Positions 16,400 to 25,530 of a DNA stretch of 54,858 nucleotides are shown here, in pieces. Made by a program: the position numbers and the translations under genes. The first letter of the stretch is position 1. Each line of letters starts with the position of its first letter. Source of the stretch: Chlorobiota bacterium (GTDB lineage: Bacteria > Bacteroidota > Bacteroidia > Bacteroidales > JAADGE01); the NCBI GenBank assembly GCA_013152535.1, contig JAADGE010000028.1:1-54858 (forward strand), written 5' to 3'. The notes beneath the pieces are model-generated. The model was given only the letters and a program-made list of their open reading frames with translations, had not been told where the DNA came from and searched no databases.

Positions 16400-16828
16400 C
16401 TAATTTACAACTTTATTACAAGATATATACCGAACTGCATTTTCTTTTTCTTTAATTTCGATTTTAATATAATTTTCGGGCAGTAAATCTTCAATTAATT
16501 CAGGCCATTCAATAAGGCAAACAGCACCGCCGAATATATAATCTTCGTAACCGAAATCAAATACTTCTTCTTTTGTTTCAATACGATAAAAATCAAAATG
16601 ATAAATAATATCATCGTTTTCGGTAAAGTATTCATTCACAAGTGAAAAGGTCGGACTGGTAACGGAATCAATTACTTTTTTGTATTTGCATATTTCCTTT
16701 ATCAATGCGGTTTTTCCGCTGCCCATTTTTCCGAAAAAAGCAAAAATTTTCTCATTTTTATTGGTGTCAATAATTGCTTTTGCAATTTTCGGCAGATCAT
16801 CTGTGCTTTCGGCAATATATCGGTTCAT
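16400..16828 (-). CDS. tsaE: tRNA threonylcarbamoyladenosine biosynthesis ATPase TsaE
   Basis: P-loop ATPase that works with TsaB and TsaD to make the t6A modification at position 37 of ANN-decoding tRNAs. The 142 residues have the Walker A FFGKMGSGKTALIKEIC near residue 34, VTSPTFSLVNEYF typical of TsaE, YHFDFYRI, and the ending VCLIEWPELIEDLLPENYI. Full length. It starts five bases after porX ends, so the two are presumably cotranscribed. Confidence 0.95.
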   Translation of the reverse strand: MNRYIAESTDDLPKIAKAIIDTNKNEKIFAFFGKMGSGKTALIKEICKYKKVIDSVTSPTFSLVNEYFTENDDIIYHFDFYRIETKEEVFDFGYEDYIFGGAVCLIEWPELIEDLLPENYIKIEIKEKENAVRYISCNKVVN

Positions 16829-16833
16829 TTTAA

Positions 16834-18390
16834 CTATCTTTTCGGTTTTAATTTAATACAAGGTATAAGCATTTCTTCAAGGGAAATACCGCCGTGCTGA
16901 AAGGTGTTTTTATAATATTTTACATAATGATTGTAATTATTCGGGTATGCAAAAAAATCTGAATTGTATGCAAAAATATAGGATGAACTGATATTTGTAA
17001 CCGGTAAACCGACTGATTCCGGTTTTGTTATCTCAAAGATTTCTTTTTTATTATATGCCAAATTTCTTCCTTGTTTGTAGCGCAGATTAGCTGTTGTATG
17101 TCTGTCGCCCACAACTTTTATCGGGTTATCGACATTAACGGTGCCGTGGTCGGTTGTAATAAAAACGGTAACATCTTCTTGTGCCAGTAATTTTATTAAG
17201 TTTAAAAGCGGTGAGTGTTCAAACCAAGTCAAAGTCAAATCCCTGTATGCAGATTCTCCGTCAGCAAGTTCGCGTATCATTTTTGTATCTGTTCGGGCAT
17301 GCGAAAGAATATCTACAAAATTATAGATAATAACAGATAATTGGTTTTGCATCAGGTTTGCAATATTTTCATTTACTTTTTCACCAAATTTATTATTTAA
17401 GATTTTGTCGTAAGAAAACTTTACTTTACGTCGGTATCTTAGAAAAAGTTCGGCAAGTAACTCTTTTTCGTGTGCATTTTTTCCTCCTTCTTCTTCATCA
17501 TTCAGCCAATATTGCGGATAACGTCTTGAAATTTCGAGCGGTGTTAAACCGGCAAAAAAAGCATTTCGGGCATACTGTGTTGCAGTCGGCAACATAGAAA
17601 ACCAAAGTTCTTCTTTTTCTGTTTCAAGATATTGATTAATAACAGGTTGCAAAAGCTGCCATTGGTCGAAACGTAAATTGTCAATCATTAATACGCAGAC
17701 TTTCTTTTTTGCATCAAGCAAAGGAATAATTTCATGACGAAAAAAATCGAAAGGCATTTTCGGTCTGTTTTTCGTATCAGGGACAAACCAATCTTTATAA
17801 TTATTTTTAATAAACTTTGAAAATTCAATATTTGCATCTTTTTTTTGCTGAATTAAAACTTCATCCATTGTATGGTCTCCTGATTTGTCAAGTTCCAGTT
17901 CCCAATATACTAAGTCTTTGTAAAGATTATACCACTCATGGTATGTGCCGGCTTGAGATATTTCTGTATTTAATTTTAAAAATTCCGATTGATACTTTTC
18001 AGAAGTTTTTTCGCTGATTAATTGTCGGTTTTCAATATTTTTTTTAATGGCAAGAATAATTTGCTTCGGATTTACGGGTTTTATCAGGTAATCGTCAATT
18101 TTTGAACCTACGGCATCGTCCATTATATCTTCTTCTTCATTTTTCGTAACCATCACAACCGGAAGAGCAGGTTTAATACGTTTAATTTCCGATAATACAT
18201 CTAATCCGGAAATGCCCGGCATATTTTCATCTAAAAAAACAATATCATAATTATTTTCTTTCACTAATTCAACAGCATCAAAACCGTTATTAGCGGTAAA
18301 AACTGTGTGTCCTTTTTCTTCGAGATATAAAATTTGAATTCTTAAGAGGTCAATTTCGTCATCAACCCACAAAACTTTTGCTTTTGTCAT
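16834..18390 (-). CDS. porX: PorX: response regulator with PglZ-type phosphohydrolase domain
   Basis: Regulator of type IX secretion genes, paired with the histidine kinase PorY and sigma factor SigP in Porphyromonas. Residues 1-125 form a receiver (VLWVDDEID with Asp10/Asp11, phospho-acceptor Asp54 in VFLDENMPG, conserved Lys in YLIKPVNP). The rest is a PglZ/alkaline-phosphatase-fold domain with metal-binding segments VCVLMIDNLRFDQW, LPTATQYARNAFFAGLTP, FVDILSHAR, and FITTDHGTVNV. PorX has been reported to cleave oligonucleotides or cyclic nucleotides with this domain. The 518 residues match the family. porZ lies in the same window. Confidence 0.93.
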   Translation of the reverse strand: MTKAKVLWVDDEIDLLRIQILYLEEKGHTVFTANNGFDAVELVKENNYDIVFLDENMPGISGLDVLSEIKRIKPALPVVMVTKNEEEDIMDDAVGSKIDDYLIKPVNPKQIILAIKKNIENRQLISEKTSEKYQSEFLKLNTEISQAGTYHEWYNLYKDLVYWELELDKSGDHTMDEVLIQQKKDANIEFSKFIKNNYKDWFVPDTKNRPKMPFDFFRHEIIPLLDAKKKVCVLMIDNLRFDQWQLLQPVINQYLETEKEELWFSMLPTATQYARNAFFAGLTPLEISRRYPQYWLNDEEEGGKNAHEKELLAELFLRYRRKVKFSYDKILNNKFGEKVNENIANLMQNQLSVIIYNFVDILSHARTDTKMIRELADGESAYRDLTLTWFEHSPLLNLIKLLAQEDVTVFITTDHGTVNVDNPIKVVGDRHTTANLRYKQGRNLAYNKKEIFEITKPESVGLPVTNISSSYIFAYNSDFFAYPNNYNHYVKYYKNTFQHGGISLEEMLIPCIKLKPKR

Positions 18391-18484
18391 ATTTATTTCG
18401 GTTCTTTCAGTTTAATTACAAATATAAGGAAAAATATTTTATACTTGCATAACTTTTTAAGTAGTAAATTATTGTAATATAATA

Positions 18485-19243
18485 ATGGTAAAACCAAAAA
18501 AATATCTCGGGCAACATTTTTTAAAAGATAAAAATATTGCCGAAAAAATTGTAAATGCACTTTCGGCAAACGGGATTAATGATGTGTTGGAAATAGGAGC
18601 GGGGACAGGAATTTTAACGGAATTTTTGTTAAAAAAAGATATAAACTTATTTGTTATTGAAATTGATACTGAATCGATTGATTATTTGAAACAACATTTT
18701 TTCGAGTTGAAAGAGCGACTTCTGAGTGAGGATTTTTTAAAGTTTAAATTATCCGGATTTTTTAAAAATGATATAGCACTTATCGGTAATTTTCCTTATA
18801 ATATTTCAAGTCAAATTGTGTTTAAAATACTGGAAAATAAGCATATCGTAAAAGAAGCTGTCGGAATGTTTCAAAAAGAAGTTGCCGAGCGAATATGTGC
18901 TTCGCCCGGAAACAAAACATACGGAATAATAAGTGTTTTAACGCAGGCATATTACGAAGCGGAATATCTTTTTACGGTAAGCGAAAAAGTTTTTTATCCG
19001 CCGCCGAAAGTAAAATCGGGTGTTATAAGGTTATTGCGGAAAGATTCGGTAAATTTAAACTGTGATGATGTTCTTTTTAAAAAGGTTGTAAAAACCGGTT
19101 TTAATCAAAGACGAAAAACTCTTCGAAATTCTTTAAAAAGTTTAACACATAACATAGAAACAGAAAATGTAATTTTTAACAAACGACCGGAACAATTAAG
19201 TGTTGAAGAATTTGTTGAATTAACACGAATTATTTACGGGTAA
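18485..19243 (+). CDS. rsmA: 16S rRNA dimethyladenosine transferase RsmA (KsgA)
   Basis: SAM-dependent enzyme that dimethylates two adjacent adenosines in the 3' end hairpin of 16S rRNA, a late step of 30S assembly. The 252 residues begin PKKYLGQHFLKDKNIAEKIV, then the SAM-binding motif VLEIGAGTGILTEFLL, motif IV LIGNFPYNISSQIVFKIL (N-x-PY type), and the C-terminal GFNQRRKTLRNSLK. All diagnostic. Divergent from porX. TATACTTG upstream resembles the -7 box. Confidence 0.96.
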   Translation: MVKPKKYLGQHFLKDKNIAEKIVNALSANGINDVLEIGAGTGILTEFLLKKDINLFVIEIDTESIDYLKQHFFELKERLLSEDFLKFKLSGFFKNDIALIGNFPYNISSQIVFKILENKHIVKEAVGMFQKEVAERICASPGNKTYGIISVLTQAYYEAEYLFTVSEKVFYPPPKVKSGVIRLLRKDSVNLNCDDVLFKKVVKTGFNQRRKTLRNSLKSLTHNIETENVIFNKRPEQLSVEEFVELTRIIYG

Positions 19244-19302
19244 CAGCTATCTGCACATTATTTTACATCCATATTTTAAATATAAGATTTAGTTAAGAAT
19301 AA

Positions 19303-21852
19303 TTAAAACGGGTATCCTATTGCTAAATAAAAAGTCCAGTCATCATATCCAAATTTTTTGTATCGGTAAACCCATCTGTTGTTTACGGGTAAAGACGGGT
19401 CAAAAAGTTTCAATCCCATATCGGCTCTTAATAATACAAAGCCAAAATCAAAACGTAAGCCGTAGCCGGTTCCTACGGCAATTTCTTTATAGAATGTATT
19501 AAAATTAAATTTTGCACCCGGGCGAATATCTTCATCATTAATTGCCCATATGTTTCCGGCATCAACAAATAGAGCTCCTTCAAGTTTCCAAAATAATTTC
19601 ATTCTGTATTCAATATTTGCTTCTAATCGAATATCAGCTGTTTGATTGGGATAACTGTTAAGTGTATCACTCAGCGAATAGGAGCCGGGTCCCAGGGTTC
19701 TGCTTTGCCATGCTCTGACACTGCTTGCTCCGCCTGCAAAATATCGTTCGCCGAAAGGTATTACTTTTAAATTTCCGTATGGTAATGCTGCTCCGGTAAA
19801 AAGTCTGAAAGCAATTTTATCATTTTCACGCGACAGTTTTTTATGAAACCTTAATTCAATATCTTCTTTAATAAATTGGGCAAAAACGATATTATTAATT
19901 CGGTAACTTCCGTTTTCTTGCGGCTTGTCAAGTGCTTTCATAACTGCGGACAAACTGTTTCCGGCTAATTTTATATTAAAGGTAAATAAAAAAGTATTTT
20001 TTTTGCCTTTAATAAACTGATTATTAAGTGTAAATTTATAGGATGTCCCAAAAACAAAATGTGTTTCATAAGTGTCCTCAAGTTGTAAAATTTTTATTAA
20101 ATCTCTGAATTCCTGAGTTGAATTTCTTAAATCAACAACATCTGCGGTTACCGGTAAAAAAGCATGACTGATTGTTTGAGACGAATTCCAATAATAACCA
20201 ATATTTCCTCCGGCAACAGTATAGGTGTAATCCGGACGTTGTAAAAAATTATAATTTGCCGCAATAACGGTTTTAGGATTTCTTCGTTTGAAAAATTTCT
20301 TTAAAGGAACGGGTGCGAGTAACCGAGGAAAGTCCAAACTGAAATTTACACCGTATTCTTCGCTGTTAAAAAAGGCAGATGTATTACTCGGCAAATAGGA
20401 CTTATTTTTTGTCAAGCGTTTAAATGCAAGTTTTGTTCCAACATTTAAAACTCCTGCATTTCGAAAAATATTATTATGAATATAAGAAAACGTTCCGCCT
20501 ACACCAAAATTACCGGAAGTATTAGTCAGCTCAGCAGTTGTATTTGTTGATTGTAATTTTGATTGTGTTAAACGTATTTCGCAATTTAACCAAGCAACGG
20601 TATCTGAATCATTGTCATTTTCCGTTTCGGTAAATTTCACATTTGCAATTTGAATAACAGGAAGTGAAACTAAATAACGATAAGTTGCATTGACATCATT
20701 CAAATTATAATAATCTCCGGCTTTGATAAAAATACCTCTTATAATTGCCTTGGGATTAATTCGCGGCATTTGATTGTATAAAAAGAAATATTTTTTATCG
20801 TTTTTATCATAATATATTAAAGTGTCGTGCGATAAAAAATAAGCATTTTTATCTGTTAATGCTTTACGAGCTTTAAAATACGGATAGATATATACGTTTT
20901 TTATTTTATATCTTTTATAGATATTATTACTTATTTGAGAAGTATCTTTTTTAATAATTAACCAAAGATCGTCTTGTTTATTTTTTGATACAGTATCAGC
21001 AGAAAATGTAATAAAGTCCTTTGAAAAATTATAATATCCTTTATCTCTTATCAGGGATGCCAAACGTTCTCGTTCATTTTCCATGTTATTAATGTCAAGA
21101 TTTTCTCCGATTTTTATTGCCGAATGAGCGGTATCATTAAGAACGACAGATTTAATTCTTTGATCATTAATGTTGTAGTATATATTTTTTATTTTATGGG
21201 AATTCTCTATTTTTACAATATATTCAACCGTTATTTTTTTAGGATTATTTTTTTCACTTTTAATTTTAGAATTAATATTAAAATCATAAAATCCTTTTTC
21301 TTTTAAAAAGATTTGAATTTTATTTTTATTTCTGTATTCGTTATTTAAATTATAAAGTACGGGTGCTTCACCTAAGCGTCTTGTCCAATGTTTTTCTTTA
21401 CAAGTTTTTTGAGTTATTTTATCATAACGGTTTTGTAATTTTGAAATTTTATTTGTTAAATGTTTATATTTTGAAGTTTCGGAAGACAGATTATCGGTTT
21501 CTTTATCAAAATGCCGAAGTTTTTTATTGATGTATTTTAATTTTTTATTTTTTTCAGCCTCACATTTTTTTGTTTTTTTCAGTTCAATATTTTTAATTTT
21601 CTCAGGATTAACAGAATTATAAATAATTAATTTTAGAGGTATTCCGAAAATTTTGGTGTTTAAACGCGGTTTTAAAATTTGTTCAATATCTTTTTCCGAA
21701 AAATCGGGTTTTTGAGAATTTATGTTATTATATTGAATTATAACCTTATTCTTAATTAATAAATCCTTATTTTCAGGAATATTTTTTGTTAAATTACACG
21801 AAACATTTACAATTGAAAGCGAAATAAACAAAAGTAATATTTTTGTATACAT
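19303..21852 (-). CDS. tamL: TamL-type outer-membrane assembly lipoprotein (BamA/TamA superfamily)
   Basis: Omp85-family beta-barrel that, with TamB, helps insert outer-membrane proteins or lipids; in Bacteroidota the TamA counterpart is a lipoprotein. I chose the ATG at 21852 because it gives a clean lipoprotein signal (MYTKILLLFISLSIVNVSC, lipobox Cys19); an ATG at 21927 would put 25 unlikely residues in front. Residues about 25-400 hold POTRA-like domains, with a lysine-rich coiled coil of about 60 residues near the start before RRLGEAPVLYN. The second half is a 16-strand-type barrel ending GYGLRFDFGFVLLRADMGL...AIGYPF, with the conserved ERYFAGGASSVRAWQ (the RxW-type lid-lock region). It is divergent from a TrmH methyltransferase gene. 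Confidence 0.88.
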   Translation of the reverse strand: MYTKILLLFISLSIVNVSCNLTKNIPENKDLLIKNKVIIQYNNINSQKPDFSEKDIEQILKPRLNTKIFGIPLKLIIYNSVNPEKIKNIELKKTKKCEAEKNKKLKYINKKLRHFDKETDNLSSETSKYKHLTNKISKLQNRYDKITQKTCKEKHWTRRLGEAPVLYNLNNEYRNKNKIQIFLKEKGFYDFNINSKIKSEKNNPKKITVEYIVKIENSHKIKNIYYNINDQRIKSVVLNDTAHSAIKIGENLDINNMENERERLASLIRDKGYYNFSKDFITFSADTVSKNKQDDLWLIIKKDTSQISNNIYKRYKIKNVYIYPYFKARKALTDKNAYFLSHDTLIYYDKNDKKYFFLYNQMPRINPKAIIRGIFIKAGDYYNLNDVNATYRYLVSLPVIQIANVKFTETENDNDSDTVAWLNCEIRLTQSKLQSTNTTAELTNTSGNFGVGGTFSYIHNNIFRNAGVLNVGTKLAFKRLTKNKSYLPSNTSAFFNSEEYGVNFSLDFPRLLAPVPLKKFFKRRNPKTVIAANYNFLQRPDYTYTVAGGNIGYYWNSSQTISHAFLPVTADVVDLRNSTQEFRDLIKILQLEDTYETHFVFGTSYKFTLNNQFIKGKKNTFLFTFNIKLAGNSLSAVMKALDKPQENGSYRINNIVFAQFIKEDIELRFHKKLSRENDKIAFRLFTGAALPYGNLKVIPFGERYFAGGASSVRAWQSRTLGPGSYSLSDTLNSYPNQTADIRLEANIEYRMKLFWKLEGALFVDAGNIWAINDEDIRPGAKFNFNTFYKEIAVGTGYGLRFDFGFVLLRADMGLKLFDPSLPVNNRWVYRYKKFGYDDWTFYLAIGYPF

Positions 21853-22010
21853 AAAGTTTGCAGTAAACCTGCAAATCAGCATACGAATATTCCTGACTAA
21901 CTTTTGAAAAATATTAATTATAAACATAAAAAAATAATACTGCTAATAAAGTTAATATTATTGAAATCCGATTAAAATGATTTATTTTGTAAACAATTTA
22001 ATAAGAGTTC

Positions 22011-22763
22011 ATGTTATCAAAAAACGAAATTAAATTTTTTAATTCTTTAAAATTAAGAAAATTCAGAATAAAACATAATTTATTTATTGCCGAAGGCGAA
22101 AAATTAGTTTTTGAATTACTGCAATCACAAATCAAGCCGAAAATTATTTTTACTTCAAAAATTCAAGAATTCAGAAATTTAACCGATTTAAATGCCGAAA
22201 TTATTGAAGTCGGTATTCCTGAAATCAAAAAAATCAGTCAGTTAGTTACACCGCCTACCACAATCGGAATTTTTAATATCCCTGACTATATTCTTGATAT
22301 TAAGGAAATTGAGAGTTCGTTAACAATTTTTTGTGATGACATTCAGAATCCCGGAAATTTGGGAACAATTATTCGAACGGCAGATTGGTTCGGAATAAAA
22401 AATGTTCTTTGTTCGGAACATTCAGCAGATATCTATAATCCGAAGACAGTTCAAGCAACAATGGGAGCAATTGCTTCGGTTAGGGTTCATTACGTTAATA
22501 AAATAATTTTTTTCTCATCATTAAATAAAGTATTACCGATTTACGGAACATTTTTAAAAGGGAAAAATATATATGAAACGGACTTAAGTGATAAAGGAAT
22601 TATTATTATAGGCAATGAAGGTAAAGGAATTTCCTGTGAAACGGAACAATTTGTAACGGAACGATTATTTATTCCGTCTTTTAATACAGATAATAAATCA
22701 GCAGAATCGTTGAATGCTGCTGTTGCAACTGCTGTTATTTGTTCTGAATTCAGAAGACGATAA
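22011..22763 (+). CDS. TrmH/SpoU-family RNA 2'-O-methyltransferase
   Basis: SAM-dependent ribose methyltransferase of the SPOUT knot fold, acting on 23S rRNA or tRNA; the exact target is not readable from sequence. The N-terminal RNA-binding domain (residues about 1-90: KLRKFRIKHNLFIAEGEKLVFELL) precedes the catalytic domain with motif 1 NPGNLGTIIRTADWFGI, motif 2 IIIGNEGKGIS and motif 3 SAESLNAAVATAVICSEF. 250 residues is full length. A shared stem-loop separates it from the convergent recA. Confidence 0.9.
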   Translation: MLSKNEIKFFNSLKLRKFRIKHNLFIAEGEKLVFELLQSQIKPKIIFTSKIQEFRNLTDLNAEIIEVGIPEIKKISQLVTPPTTIGIFNIPDYILDIKEIESSLTIFCDDIQNPGNLGTIIRTADWFGIKNVLCSEHSADIYNPKTVQATMGAIASVRVHYVNKIIFFSSLNKVLPIYGTFLKGKNIYETDLSDKGIIIIGNEGKGISCETEQFVTERLFIPSFNTDNKSAESLNAAVATAVICSEFRRR

Positions 22764-22799
22764 AAAAGACCGTTTCATGCAGAAAACGGCCTCTTTGTA
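22763..22799. terminator. Bidirectional terminator between the methyltransferase and recA
   Basis: AAAAGACCGTTT and AAACGGCCTCTTT pair around CATGCAG with A and T runs on both sides, between two convergent genes. Confidence 0.7.
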
Positions 22800-22812
22800 A
22801 TTTCTTGTAATA

Positions 22813-23835
22813 TTATTCTTTCGGAGCACCGTTTTTTAAGTGTTCTCTGATTTTGGCTTCTAATTCATCAGCTAATTCCACATTATCTGTTAATAATTTT
22901 TTTACGGCTTCTCTTCCTTGCCCTAATTTGGTATCTCCATAGCTGTACCAAGAACCGCTTTTTTGAATAATTTCGTATTCGGTTCCTAAATCCACAATTT
23001 CTCCGATTTTAGAAATGCCTTCACCGTACATAATATCAAATTCGGCTTTTTTAAAAGGCGGAGCCACTTTATTCTTAACAACTTTCACACGAGTTTTATT
23101 TCCCTTAACATCCGTATCGTCTTTTATTTGTCCGATTCTTCTGACATCTAATCTGACGGAAGCATAGAATTTTAAAGCATTACCGCCGGTAGTTGTTTCC
23201 GGATTTCCGAACATAACACCGATTTTTTCACGTAATTGATTAATGAAAATAACACAAGTATTAGTTTTTCCGATATTGGATGTTAATTTTCTTAAGGCTT
23301 GAGACATTAATCGAGCTTGCAGTCCCATTCTGGAATCGCCCATATCGCCTTCAATTTCTGCTCTGGGTGTAAGAGCAGCAACAGAATCAATGACAATAAT
23401 ATCAACAGCACCGGAACGGATAAGATGGTCAGTAATTTCCAAAGCTTGTTCGCCGTTATCCGGTTGTGAAACTAAAAGATTATCAATATCAACACCAAGT
23501 TTTCTTGCATAATAACTGTCAAAAGCATGTTCAGCGTCAATAAAAGCAGCAATACCTTCTTTCTTTTGAGCTTCAGCAATTACATGGAGTGCCAGTGTTG
23601 TTTTTCCGGAAGATTCGGGACCGTATATTTCGGTTACTCTGCCTCTCGGAATTCCTCCTATTCCCAAAGCATTATCTAATCCGATGGAGCCGGTTGAAAT
23701 AGAAGGAATATTAAGAACGGCACCTGAATCAAGTTTCATAATTGTTCCTTTTCCGAATTCTTTATCTATCTTGTTAAGAGTCGATTGTAATGCTTGTAGT
23801 TTTGCTTCTTTGGTATCTTGTTCTTTTTTTGCCAT
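22813..23835 (-). CDS. recA: Recombinase RecA
   Basis: ATP-dependent DNA strand-exchange protein and SOS coprotease. The 340 residues contain [11 protein letters not shown], Walker [35 protein letters not shown] (key residues DAEHA), Walker [15 protein letters not shown], the L1 loop region [20 protein letters not shown]2 [22 protein letters not shown] (key NQ and GNPETTTGG), and a short acidic C-terminus. Full length. It is 13 bases downstream of bcp on the same strand, a pairing common in Bacteroidota. Confidence 0.98.
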   Translation of the reverse strand: MAKKEQDTKEAKLQALQSTLNKIDKEFGKGTIMKLDSGAVLNIPSISTGSIGLDNALGIGGIPRGRVTEIYGPESSGKTTLALHVIAEAQKKEGIAAFIDAEHAFDSYYARKLGVDIDNLLVSQPDNGEQALEITDHLIRSGAVDIIVIDSVAALTPRAEIEGDMGDSRMGLQARLMSQALRKLTSNIGKTNTCVIFINQLREKIGVMFGNPETTTGGNALKFYASVRLDVRRIGQIKDDTDVKGNKTRVKVVKNKVAPPFKKAEFDIMYGEGISKIGEIVDLGTEYEIIQKSGSWYSYGDTKLGQGREAVKKLLTDNVELADELEAKIREHLKNGAPKE

Positions 23836-23848
23836 AATGTTAAAATTT

Positions 23849-24295
23849 TTATTCAGCTAATGCTTTCATAATTTGTTCGTAATGTTCTTTTGTTTTTACT
23901 TTCGGAAATATTTTTATGATTGTACCGGCTTCATCAATAATAAATGTGGTTCTGTGTACACCCTGATATGTTTTTCCGTACATTTTTTTTTCTCCCCAAA
24001 CACCGAATAAATTTAAGAGTGTTTTTTCAGTATCCGAAATTAATTGAAACGGCAAGTCCAATTTATCAGTAAATTTTTTATGAGATTGTTCCGAGTCCGG
24101 ACTGACACCGATTACTTCAAATCCGTTTTTTTTCAATTCTTCATAATGATTTTTTAAATTTAATGCTTCATTCGTACATCCGGGTGTATTATCTTTAGGA
24201 TAAAAATAAAGAATTAATTTTTTTCCTTTCAGATTTTTTAAATTAACTATATTTTCTGTTTCCGGAATTTTATCTCCTTCTTTTAATGTTATCAT
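23849..24295 (-). CDS. bcp: Thioredoxin-dependent peroxiredoxin, BCP/PrxQ type
   Basis: Reduces hydrogen peroxide and organic hydroperoxides. The peroxidatic cysteine is Cys40 in [16 protein letters not shown]. The second cysteine found five residues later in E. coli BCP (GCTVQAC) is absent, so this is a one-Cys-type member or uses another thiol as resolving partner. Other family marks are [24 protein letters not shown] and [13 protein letters not shown]. The 148 residues are full length. It probably forms an operon with recA. Confidence 0.94.
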   Translation of the reverse strand: MITLKEGDKIPETENIVNLKNLKGKKLILYFYPKDNTPGCTNEALNLKNHYEELKKNGFEVIGVSPDSEQSHKKFTDKLDLPFQLISDTEKTLLNLFGVWGEKKMYGKTYQGVHRTTFIIDEAGTIIKIFPKVKTKEHYEQIMKALAE

Positions 24296-24450
24296 AGTAT
24301 TAATATTTTATTACAAAAATAAGGTAAAATTTGTGTTTTGAAACTTTCTTTTTATAAAATTAAAAAAAGATTAAAATAATTGAAACCTTTACAGTAAATC
24401 TGCGTATATTAAAATAGAAAAAGACCTATACTTAATAAAATTAAACAGCT

Positions 24451-24564
24451 ATGAATGATCAAGATAATAATAGTCAAGTAAGCAGCGAAACTGAAGTTAT
24501 TGTTGATGAATTATTAGAAAAGTTTATTCAATTATCGTCAAAAGTTGAAAAGAATAACTTGTAA
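24451..24564 (+). CDS. Small acidic protein of 37 residues (hypothetical)
   Basis: An ATG-to-TAA reading frame (MNDQDNNSQVSSETEVIVD, then ELLEKFIQLSSKVEKNNL). It stands alone in the 346-base gap between bcp and map, on the opposite strand from both. It has a disordered, Asn/Gln/Ser-rich start and a predicted amphipathic helix from about residue 14 (VIVDELLEKFIQLSSKVEK). A clear stem-loop with T-run lies 50 bases after the stop. Upstream, TTG-N22-TATATTAA resembles a promoter with wide spacing. I do not recognise a family. It could be a true small gene or a chance frame inside a small RNA. Confidence 0.45.
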   Translation: MNDQDNNSQVSSETEVIVDELLEKFIQLSSKVEKNNL

Positions 24565-24612
24565 CTCTCATAATACACAGTTAGTATCTTATGTCATTTG
24601 ATGTAAGAATTT

Positions 24613-24640
24613 AAGGCACAATAAATTGTGTCTTTTTTAT
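24613..24640 (+). terminator. Terminator of the 37-codon gene
   Basis: GGCACAAT-AA-ATTGTGTC followed by TTTTTTATTTT on the plus strand. The minus-strand side lacks a T-run, so it serves the rightward small gene rather than the leftward map. Confidence 0.75.
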
Positions 24641-24641
24641 T

Positions 24642-25433
24642 TTAACTGATTTCCATATCCCTTTTTTTCAAAATATCTTCTAATAAATCAAAGGTTGATA
24701 AAATTTCAGCTTTTCCGTTAACAATTGCAATGTCGTGTTCAAAATGTGCCGAAGGCATACCGTCTGTAGTAACAATTGTCCATCCGTCGGATAATTGGCG
24801 TACTGCTTTTTTCCCGAGATTAATCATAGGTTCAATTGCAATTACCATACCTTCAATAATTTTTGCTCCGCGTCCTCTTTTTCCGTAATTCGGTACTGAA
24901 GGGTCTTCATGAAGACTCCTGCCTAAGCCGTGTCCTGTAAGCTCTCTGACTACAGAATACCCTTCTTCCTGAACATAGTTTTGAATGGTGAAACCGATAT
25001 CTCCGATTCTGTTTCCTGTTTTTGCTGCTTCTATTCCTTTATATAAAGATTCTTTTGTAATCCTCAAAAGTTTTGAAATTTCGGGTTTTACATCTCCGAT
25101 TTTAAAAGAATAGGCATGGTCTCCGTGAAATCCGTTTTTTAATACACCGCAATCAACTGATATTACATCTCCGTTTTTCAATACATATTTTCCGGGAATA
25201 CCGTGAACAACTTCTTCATTAACAGACATACATAAAGTCGCCGGGAATCCGTTATAATTTTTAAACGATGGAATACCGCCGTTATCTCTGATAAATTCTT
25301 CTGCTAACATATCTAACTTACCGGTTGTTACCCCTTCTCCTATATGCTCGGCAATTAATGCTAATGTTTTTGAAACAGCTAAAGCACTTTCTCGCATTAA
25401 TTCTATTTCTTCGCTTGTTTTTGTGTAAATCAT
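24642..25433 (-). CDS. map: Methionine aminopeptidase, type I
   Basis: Removes the initiator methionine from nascent proteins. The 263 residues contain the five metal ligands of the pita-bread fold: Asp pair in VISVDCGVLKNGFHGDHAYSF, His in ELTGHGLGRSLHEDPSVPN, Glu in GMVIAIEPMIN and Glu in HFEHDIAIV. No N-terminal zinc-finger extension, so it is type Ia-like. The substrate His is in EEVVHGIPG. It stands alone on the minus strand. Confidence 0.96.
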   Translation of the reverse strand: MIYTKTSEEIELMRESALAVSKTLALIAEHIGEGVTTGKLDMLAEEFIRDNGGIPSFKNYNGFPATLCMSVNEEVVHGIPGKYVLKNGDVISVDCGVLKNGFHGDHAYSFKIGDVKPEISKLLRITKESLYKGIEAAKTGNRIGDIGFTIQNYVQEEGYSVVRELTGHGLGRSLHEDPSVPNYGKRGRGAKIIEGMVIAIEPMINLGKKAVRQLSDGWTIVTTDGMPSAHFEHDIAIVNGKAEILSTFDLLEDILKKRDMEIS

Positions 25434-25472
25434 TATTGTTGAAAATTTAGATGCAAAGTTAAGATATTAAAT

Positions 25473-25506
25473 AAAAAAAAGCGAGTATTATTTATTAATA
25501 CCCGCT
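25473..25506 (-). terminator. Terminator of nhaD
   Basis: On the minus strand AAGCGGGTATTA pairs with TAATACTCGCTT around a short A/T loop, followed by TTTTTTT. It lies just after the nhaD stop. Confidence 0.75.
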
Positions 25507-25530
25507 TAAAATTTTTATAACAATAAAAAA

